Source: Balneola sp. (lineage in GTDB: Bacteria; Bacteroidota; Rhodothermia; Balneolales; Balneolaceae). Taken from it: DNA of 5,155 nt. The notes under the pieces were generated by a model. That model did no database searches. It was not told the DNA's origin and saw only the letters and a list, made by a program, of their open reading frames with translations. Both the position numbers and the translations under genes were made by a program. Where the stretch lies: the NCBI GenBank assembly GCA_002730655.1, contig PCAT01000024.1:3125-8279 (forward strand). The letters run 5' to 3'. Of this stretch, positions 1-5,155 are shown in pieces (positions within the stretch are counted from its first letter, which is position 1; each line of letters begins with the position of its first letter).

Positions 1-2967
1 TCAGCCCAACAAGAAATTCGAGGAGTAGTAGTAGATAAAACTACGGGTGAATTTTTACCAGGTGTGAATATTCTAATCGATGGTACCATACGAGGTACAT
101 CAACCAATACCGAAGGTGAATTTGTATTAATGACTGAATCAACCGATAGTTTATTGATTGTCTCCTATATAGGGTATGTCACTCAAAGAATCAAAATCAC
201 TGATGAGACTATATATTTCATACAAATTGAACAGGATACAAGTATTTTGGATGAGTTAGTTGTAATTGGTTATGGTCTTGTCAGGAAACGAGACGTCACA
301 GGGGCTATAGGAAGGATTAGCAGCGAAGATATAGCTAAAACTACTAGTCTAAGCGCTGATCAATCCTTGCAAGGAAAAGTCGCAGGTGTACAAATAACTG
401 CCACTTCAGGAGCTCCTGGAGCGAGATCTGCTGTTCGAATCAGAGGTGTAGGTACATTCGGTAATTCATCACCAATTTATGTGGTTGATGGTGTTATTTT
501 AGATGATATTAGTTTTTTAAACCCATCAGATATAGCTTCGTTAGAGGTGCTTAAAGATGCTTCAGCAACTGCAATTTATGGTTCTAGGGGGGCTAATGGA
601 GTCATATTGGTTCAAACCAAGAAAGGATCAAGTCTTGATGATGAGCCAAGAATTCAAGTATCATTAGAGTCAGGATTGCAGCAGTTAGAGAAAAAAATAG
701 ACTTGCTGGATGGCAGAGAATTCGCAATTATCACTAATGAGATACGATCAGGAAGCTATAACAATGTTGATGCTGTTCCAAATACTGATTGGCAGGATTT
801 AATATTTGATATAGCTCAGATTCATAATCATCAAATTTCATTTAGTGGGGGTACTACGAATAGCGACTACTATATGAGCTTAGGATATTTTTTGAATGAA
901 GGTATAATCGAACGATCTAATTATGAGCGCATTAGTTTAAAACTTAATAATTCGTATCGTATTCGAGAAAATTTTAAAGTCGGAAATAACTGGGCTATTG
1001 CCCCTTACAATCAAAGAAATGCTCCAAACGTAACCTTTCAAGCATATCGAGCACAACCAGTATTAAAGCCAAAGTATGATGATGGGAGTTTTGGAGTGGT
1101 CTATAATGTTGGAAATCCACTTGCAGATTTAGCACATTCAAACTCTTACAATAATGGCGTTCGACTGGTTGGAAATGTTTTCGCAGAATTATATGCTAGT
1201 CAAGAGTGGTTAGTCAAAACCAGTTTTGGCTTAGATGCGTCTAAAAATAAATCAAAAAACTTTACACCAGCCTTTACTGTCTTAAATCCTGATGGTACGG
1301 CCTCACAGCAAAATAATGACTATAGTGATCTCTATAAATCGGAGTTCTCAAGCTATACTTGGATTTGGGAAAACACGCTAAACTATATAAAGGAAATATC
1401 AGACCTACATACTATTTCGTTATTAGCAGGCATAACCATGCAACAAACGCGTTCTGAAATAATAGGTTTAGTGGGTCAAAATTTAATTAGGGATCAAAAA
1501 GACTTCTGGTACATACTCCCACCATATGTTGTAGATGAAGCAAACAACATAAATATGGTTAATTCTATCTACAATGGTGTAGATCCAAATTTGTATTACA
1601 ACATGATCTCATTCTTAGGGCGCTTAGTGTACTCTTATGATAACACCTACATGACAACTATAACCCTTCGTAGGGATGGGTCATCGAAATTTGCCAAAGA
1701 CAATCAATGGGGAGTATTTCCATCTATTGCTATTGGTTGGAATTTAGACCAGGAGGATTTTATTCAACAAACAGAACTGATAAGTACTCTGAAGCTGCGA
1801 GCTAGTTGGGGCGTAATTGGAAATGAAAAAATAGCCTACTTTGATCGCTTCTCTAGAGTGAATTCAGGGCTCCAAGCAATCTTTGGATCGCCCGATGTTT
1901 CTTATATTGCTTCTACCTATGGTCGGTTAGGGAATGAAAATTTGAAATGGGAATCAACGATACAAACAGATATTGGGTTGGAAGCTCAATTCTTTGAAAA
2001 TAGACTTTCTGCAGAAGTTGATTATTATGAAAGACGAACGGAAGATATATTAGTAGAATTATCTACACCTGGACATTTAGGTAATGGCCAAGGTCAAAAA
2101 ATCCGGTATAATGCGGCCTCTGTTACAAATAAAGGTATTGAATTTACCTTGAACTGGAACGATGCCATTAGTGACTTAGGATATAGTATTAATTTTTTAG
2201 GTAATACTGTCAAAAATAAAGTGTTAGCAATTGGCGGTAGCAGTGGTATTGATTCAACCCTGATTGGTGGTGGACTCGCTAATGGACAAAGAGTTACACA
2301 ATCACGAATAGGTTTGCCGATTGGTGCCTACTATGGTTATCGCACTGATGGTATTTTTCAAAATGAGAATGAGTTAAATTCTTATCCGCATTTATCCCAG
2401 GCGGGAGTTGGAGACCTAAGATTTGTGGATATTAATAATGATGGTGTAATTAATGGTGATGATCGTAGCTATATTGGCTCGCCGATTCCTGATTTTATTT
2501 ATGGGTTCTCTGTCAGTTTGGATTATAGAGGTTTTGACCTTTCTTTGAGCATACAAGGTCAAACAGGAAATGAAATATTTAATGGAAAAAATGTAGTACG
2601 TCCTGACCCATACAATTTTGAGAAACACGTATGGAACCGATGGACTGGGGAAGGTACCAGTAACTCAGAACCAAGACCATCGTTTGGTGGATATAATTAT
2701 TTACCTTCTGATAGGTTTATACATGACGGGAGTTATTTGAGACTTAAAGATCTAGTTATAGGTTATACTCTTCCAGAAAAGATATGCCAAAAGATTAATC
2801 TAGATTTATTTCGAGTTTATATAAAGGCAAATAATTTTGTCACTATAACTAAATACACTGGATATACACCCGAAATTGGTGGTTATGACGTGTTATCCAA
2901 TGGGATTGACCGGGGTATTTATCCCATACCAAGAATCTTTTCATTCGGTGTTAATACGTCTTTTTAG
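1..2967 (+). CDS. SusC/RagA-family TonB-linked outer-membrane transporter (5' partial)
   Basis: Outer-membrane channel that imports a ligand, typically an oligosaccharide, using TonB/ExbBD energy and working with the SusD protein encoded next. The frame is open from base 1, giving 988 visible residues; the family is usually about 1000-1050. The true start lies upstream: the GTG at 64 falls inside the first domain, and the opening residues SAQQ look like the end of a signal peptide. Domains by window residue: carboxypeptidase-regulatory-like beta-sandwich about 4-78; TonB-box-like DELVVIGYG at 84-92; plug about 98-207, with the family signatures SPIYVVDG (157-164) and LKDASATAIYGSRGANG (184-200); beta-barrel from about 215 to the end. 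Barrel landmarks include LRRDGSSKF (556-564), an EF-hand-like loop at 810-821, and a C-terminal strand ending in Phe, as expected for BAM-inserted barrels. I see no frameshift or internal stop. An extra N-terminal STN domain upstream cannot be excluded but seems unlikely given SAQQ. Family assignment is very secure; the substrate is unknown. Confidence 0.96.
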   Translation, partial: SAQQEIRGVVVDKTTGEFLPGVNILIDGTIRGTSTNTEGEFVLMTESTDSLLIVSYIGYVTQRIKITDETIYFIQIEQDTSILDELVVIGYGLVRKRDVTGAIGRISSEDIAKTTSLSADQSLQGKVAGVQITATSGAPGARSAVRIRGVGTFGNSSPIYVVDGVILDDISFLNPSDIASLEVLKDASATAIYGSRGANGVILVQTKKGSSLDDEPRIQVSLESGLQQLEKKIDLLDGREFAIITNEIRSGSYNNVDAVPNTDWQDLIFDIAQIHNHQISFSGGTTNSDYYMSLGYFLNEGIIERSNYERISLKLNNSYRIRENFKVGNNWAIAPYNQRNAPNVTFQAYRAQPVLKPKYDDGSFGVVYNVGNPLADLAHSNSYNNGVRLVGNVFAELYASQEWLVKTSFGLDASKNKSKNFTPAFTVLNPDGTASQQNNDYSDLYKSEFSSYTWIWENTLNYIKEISDLHTISLLAGITMQQTRSEIIGLVGQNLIRDQKDFWYILPPYVVDEANNINMVNSIYNGVDPNLYYNMISFLGRLVYSYDNTYMTTITLRRDGSSKFAKDNQWGVFPSIAIGWNLDQEDFIQQTELISTLKLRASWGVIGNEKIAYFDRFSRVNSGLQAIFGSPDVSYIASTYGRLGNENLKWESTIQTDIGLEAQFFENRLSAEVDYYERRTEDILVELSTPGHLGNGQGQKIRYNAASVTNKGIEFTLNWNDAISDLGYSINFLGNTVKNKVLAIGGSSGIDSTLIGGGLANGQRVTQSRIGLPIGAYYGYRTDGIFQNENELNSYPHLSQAGVGDLRFVDINNDGVINGDDRSYIGSPIPDFIYGFSVSLDYRGFDLSLSIQGQTGNEIFNGKNVVRPDPYNFEKHVWNRWTGEGTSNSEPRPSFGGYNYLPSDRFIHDGSYLRLKDLVIGYTLPEKICQKINLDLFRVYIKANNFVTITKYTGYTPEIGGYDVLSNGIDRGIYPIPRIFSFGVNTSF
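250..276 (+). other. TonB-box-like segment of the SusC-type transporter
   Basis: Encodes DELVVIGYG (window residues 84-92), between the N-terminal carboxypeptidase-regulatory-like domain and the plug. In SusC-family proteins the equivalent D-E-V-V-V-x-G-Y-G stretch is the periplasmic segment thought to contact TonB. It is followed by a basic-acidic K-R-D-V-T-G-A motif, again as in the family. The match is by motif and position only. Confidence 0.8.
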
Positions 2968-2971
2968 GAGG
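2966..2971 (+). promoter_or_regulatory. Strong Shine-Dalgarno for the SusD gene, overlapping the SusC stop codon
   Basis: AGGAGG, a full match to the anti-Shine-Dalgarno core, starts inside the TAG stop of the upstream transporter gene (2965-2967). It lies 7 bases before the ATG at 2979, which is optimal spacing. It supports 2979 as the SusD start and suggests that a ribosome terminating on the SusC cistron could re-initiate at once, coupling production of the two partners. Most Bacteroidota genes do not rely on such a site, so its strength is notable. Confidence 0.8.
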
Positions 2972-2978
2972 TCTTATT

Positions 2979-4451
2979 ATGAAAAAGATATACATCATCT
3001 TAATCGCCGCTTACTTTTTGCAATGGGGTTGTTCTGATTTTTTATCAGTGAACCCACAAAGTGAATTAACGCAAGAATCTTTCCCCTTGTCTTCTTCAGA
3101 TGCACTAAAGGCTACGAATGCGATATATTCAACATTACGAGATTGGCATTATCACAGTGGTGGTTTTCCAATACTTGATATTATGTCTGATGACGCCTTA
3201 AAAGGTAGTAATCCTAATGACGCCTCAAATACGGTAGGACCCTATGATGATTTCACACATTCTCCGACACAAGATGGACTTGATAGATGGTGGAACGCTT
3301 TGTATCAGGGTATTAGAAGAGCTAATGTAGTTATTGAAAAAGTTCCAGTAATACCCATGAACGAAAGCCTAAAAGCTAGATATATTGGCGAGGCTCAATT
3401 TTTAAGGGCATTATATTACTTTGATCTAGTTCGTTCATTTGGTGGTGTTCCACTAGTCATAGATACGAATCCTGATTTTAAACTTCCAAGGGCGGAAAAA
3501 TCAGCAGTTTATGATTTAATAATAGATGATTTGTCATCGGCAATAGCATCTTTACCTAATAAAAAAGAGTATACAAGTAATGATTTAGGGCGTGCAAATA
3601 AAGACGCTGCAAAAGCCTTATTAGCCAAGGTTTATATCTTTAATAATCGCTTTGCTGAGGCCGAATCACTCTTGCTCAATATCATTGAGTCAGGTGATTT
3701 TGGTTTAGAAGTAGATTATTATGATGCTAATGGTCCTAATGGAGAGCATGGCATAGAGTCATTATTTGAAATTGGGGCTGTTTCTTCTGACAATGGGCTA
3801 GGTAATCAATATGCTAATACTCAGGGAGTTAGGGGTACCCCAAACAGGGGCTGGGGATTTAATCAGCCAAGTGTCAATTTAAGAGAAGCTTTTGAGCCTG
3901 GGGATGTTCGTAAACAGGCAACTATTATCGAGTTGGGTGAAGTGATTGATGGTATTACGATTATGGGAGATGCTATAACACCTGATATTGAACGCGATAG
4001 TGAAGGTAATATAATAGCCATTGAGAGTTATAACCGAAAAGTTTGGATACCTGGGTTATCGACCGATACGCAATTTGGTCATAATCGTAGATTAATTCGA
4101 TATGCTGATGTTTTACTTTTAGCAGCTGAAACATTGAATGAAAATAATAAACCTGATCAAGCTCTTGTATATTTAAATAAAGTGAGAAATAGGGCAAGAA
4201 ATGGAAACCTTGAAGTACTTCCTGATATAACAGTTACAGAACAACAAGAACTAAGAGAGGTTATATGGAGAGAAAGAAGGGTGGAGCTAGCTTTAGAAGG
4301 ACATCGCTTATGGGATCTTATTCGTACTAAGAATGCTGAAAAAGTTTTAGGGAAATTAGGGTTCAAAGTAGGTGTTCATGACTTATTACCTATACCACAG
4401 AGTGAAATAGATCTTTCAAAAGGAACTTTAATACAAAATCCAAATTGGTAA
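2979..4451 (+). CDS. SusD/RagB-family nutrient-binding outer-membrane lipoprotein
   Basis: Surface lipoprotein that caps the SusC-type barrel encoded just upstream and helps capture and deliver ligand. It is complete at 490 residues, normal for the family. The start is fixed by a strong ribosome site and by the signal peptide that follows: basic MKK, a hydrophobic core, then Cys18 as the probable lipidated residue. The lipobox is loose (LQWGC, with Gln at -3 and Trp at -2), but the CSDFLSVNPQ start of the mature protein is typical. The N-terminal SusD-like TPR helical region covers about 20-235 and includes RRANVVIEKVP (113-123), EAQFLRALYYFDLVRSFGG (138-156) and a helical pair at about 204-236. 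The C-terminal SusD/RagB region covers about 260-490 and includes GWGFNQPS (291-298), AFEPGD (304-309), RYADVLLLAAE (374-384), WRERRVELALEGHRLWDLIR (430-449), LLPIPQSEID (469-478) and terminal NPNW. The ligand cannot be deduced from these conserved motifs. Confidence 0.97.
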   Translation: MKKIYIILIAAYFLQWGCSDFLSVNPQSELTQESFPLSSSDALKATNAIYSTLRDWHYHSGGFPILDIMSDDALKGSNPNDASNTVGPYDDFTHSPTQDGLDRWWNALYQGIRRANVVIEKVPVIPMNESLKARYIGEAQFLRALYYFDLVRSFGGVPLVIDTNPDFKLPRAEKSAVYDLIIDDLSSAIASLPNKKEYTSNDLGRANKDAAKALLAKVYIFNNRFAEAESLLLNIIESGDFGLEVDYYDANGPNGEHGIESLFEIGAVSSDNGLGNQYANTQGVRGTPNRGWGFNQPSVNLREAFEPGDVRKQATIIELGEVIDGITIMGDAITPDIERDSEGNIIAIESYNRKVWIPGLSTDTQFGHNRRLIRYADVLLLAAETLNENNKPDQALVYLNKVRNRARNGNLEVLPDITVTEQQELREVIWRERRVELALEGHRLWDLIRTKNAEKVLGKLGFKVGVHDLLPIPQSEIDLSKGTLIQNPNW

Positions 4452-4480
4452 AATTTAAAATAAATAAAAATTCATACTAT
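4452..4480 (+). promoter_or_regulatory. A/T-rich, Shine-Dalgarno-less translation leader of the third gene
   Basis: The 29 bases between the SusD stop and the next ATG are almost entirely A and T, with runs such as TAAATAAAAA about 10-20 bases before the start, and contain no AGGAGG-like motif. This is the usual Bacteroidota initiation layout, where an A-rich unstructured leader rather than a Shine-Dalgarno recruits ribosomes. There is no GC-rich hairpin with a T tract, so I see no terminator. There is also no TTTG/TAnnTTTG-type promoter, so read-through from the SusCD cistrons is the simplest reading. Confidence 0.5.
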
Positions 4481-5155
4481 ATGAAAACGAAGCTAAATAA
4501 TTCTAGATATGTCATCACTTTTGCAATGTTGCTAATGTTATTACAGGCTTGCGACAACAATAACAGTGAACCTGTGAATTTAAATATTGAAACAATGACA
4601 ATAAATGGAGAAGATTTAAATGGGATAGAGTCTCCTGAAAATATATCTACAAATCCCGAAATAGTGGTTACTTTTAATTCAGACATAAAACCAGAAACTG
4701 CCACTGAATCAAATATAAAACTGATTCAAGATTATGATGAAGAAGAAATTGAAATAGAGATATCAGTTTTAGGACCTACATTAACTGTGGTTCCAAAAAT
4801 CTCTCTTGGCAATGGAACATTATATAGATTTCAAATATCAGCTAACTTACTTAATCTTGACGAACAGTCATTGACAGCCACTACCAGAACATTTACAACG
4901 ATGGGTACTTTTAGTCCTCCCGGTATAATAGCGCATTATACTTTTGAAGGTATACCTGATGATATTCAGAATGACTTTGATCCTTTAGTTACGGGAGTTA
5001 TAGACATTGATTATACTCGAAGTAGAAATGAAAATGCTGGTTTGGCGGCGACATTTAATGGAACATCAAGTATTATTGAAATCCCAAATGGTGATGCATT
5101 AATGAATTCCAATGACTTCACTATTTGTTTTTGGGTTAAGACAGATTCGGAAGGT
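4481..5155 (+). CDS. Surface lipoprotein with Ig-like (Big_5) and LamG/ConA-like domains (3' partial)
   Basis: The frame is open from ATG 4481 to the window edge (225 codons, no stop), so the gene continues to the right. A lipoprotein signal peptide is clear: MKTK, a hydrophobic stretch at about 11-21, and lipobox LQAC with Cys24 as the lipid-bearing residue. A short polar linker (DNNNSEP) follows. Residues about 52-140 read as a bacterial Ig-like domain of the Big_5/SbsA type: NPEIVVTFNSDIKPET near the start, TLTVVPKISLGNGTLYRFQI in the middle and a closing TRTFTT strand. From about 148 a LamG/concanavalin-A-like (Laminin_G_3) jelly-roll begins: IIAHYTFEG, then AATFNGTSSIIEIPNGDAL and NDFTICFWVKTDS. 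Only about its first 78 residues are visible. The position directly after SusC/SusD is that of SusE/SusF-type glycan-binding proteins, so an accessory surface-binding role is inferred. A catalytic domain beyond the edge (for example a glycoside hydrolase or sulfatase) cannot be excluded. Confidence 0.88.
   Translation, partial: MKTKLNNSRYVITFAMLLMLLQACDNNNSEPVNLNIETMTINGEDLNGIESPENISTNPEIVVTFNSDIKPETATESNIKLIQDYDEEEIEIEISVLGPTLTVVPKISLGNGTLYRFQISANLLNLDEQSLTATTRTFTTMGTFSPPGIIAHYTFEGIPDDIQNDFDPLVTGVIDIDYTRSRNENAGLAATFNGTSSIIEIPNGDALMNSNDFTICFWVKTDSEG

Noticed and set aside
64..66. GTG as the start codon of the first gene
   Set aside because: The frame stays open to base 1, and the 21 upstream residues continue the carboxypeptidase-regulatory-like domain (E-I-R-G-V-V-V-D then L-P-G-V). 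A start at 64 would cut the domain and remove any signal peptide.
2416..2628. Minus-strand ORF of 70 codons inside the transporter gene
   Set aside because: It lies wholly antisense to a clearly conserved part of the SusC barrel, has no recognisable domain, and looks like a by-product of AT-rich codon use.
3832..3856. Perfect GGGGTACCCC palindrome followed by further GGGG runs, possibly a hairpin, G-quadruplex or operator
   Set aside because: It falls within the conserved SusD stretch R-G-T-P-N-R-G-W-G. The G and C runs follow from Gly, Pro, Arg and Trp codons, and there is no gene boundary nearby.
3973..4366. Two overlapping minus-strand ORFs (74 and 69 codons) inside the SusD gene
   Set aside because: Both are antisense to conserved SusD C-terminal motifs and have no family-like features; they overlap each other and have no plausible operon context.
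4451..4473. Weak inverted repeat of A/T bases after the SusD stop, considered as a terminator
   Set aside because: The possible stem is about five A-T pairs with no GC and no defined T tract. It is too weak to be a terminator, and the next gene starts within 29 bases.
4477..4704. Minus-strand ORF of 75 codons at the start of the third gene
   Set aside because: The plus strand here encodes a convincing lipoprotein signal peptide and Ig-like domain in one open frame to the window edge. The antisense frame has no recognisable feature.

Overview
The window looks like chromosomal DNA from a member of the Bacteroidota. The basis is a SusC/SusD outer-membrane uptake pair, which is essentially confined to that phylum, together with AT-rich coding sequence and a downstream gene start with no Shine-Dalgarno. 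I cannot name a genus. The A/T-biased codons and the lack of human-gut Bacteroides hallmarks would suit a free-living (marine or soil) Cytophagia or Flavobacteriia relative, but that is only inference.

All three genes are on the + strand, packed head to tail with almost no non-coding DNA. Positions 1-2967 hold a SusC/RagA-type TonB-dependent transporter that lacks only its extreme 5' end (start codon and most of the signal peptide). Positions 2979-4451 hold a complete SusD/RagB-type surface lipoprotein. Positions 4481-5155 hold the first 225 codons of a third lipoprotein, with a bacterial Ig-like (Big_5/SbsA-like) domain followed by the start of a LamG/concanavalin-A-like domain. It runs off the right edge. 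The gaps are 11 and 29 bases, with no terminator between genes, so the three are probably one operon.

As a system: the SusC barrel is the TonB/ExbBD-powered channel. SusD is the lid that caps it and helps capture ligand. The third protein sits where SusE/SusF or other surface glycan-binding proteins usually sit, and is probably an accessory surface binder. This is the core of a polysaccharide-utilization-locus (PUL)-like nutrient-uptake operon. No enzyme, sigma/anti-sigma pair or hybrid two-component regulator lies in the window, so the substrate and regulation cannot be read from it.

I found no mobile element, CRISPR array, RNA gene or clearly novel system. The points most worth a second look are the domain layout of the third gene and the unusually strong Shine-Dalgarno that overlaps the susC stop codon.
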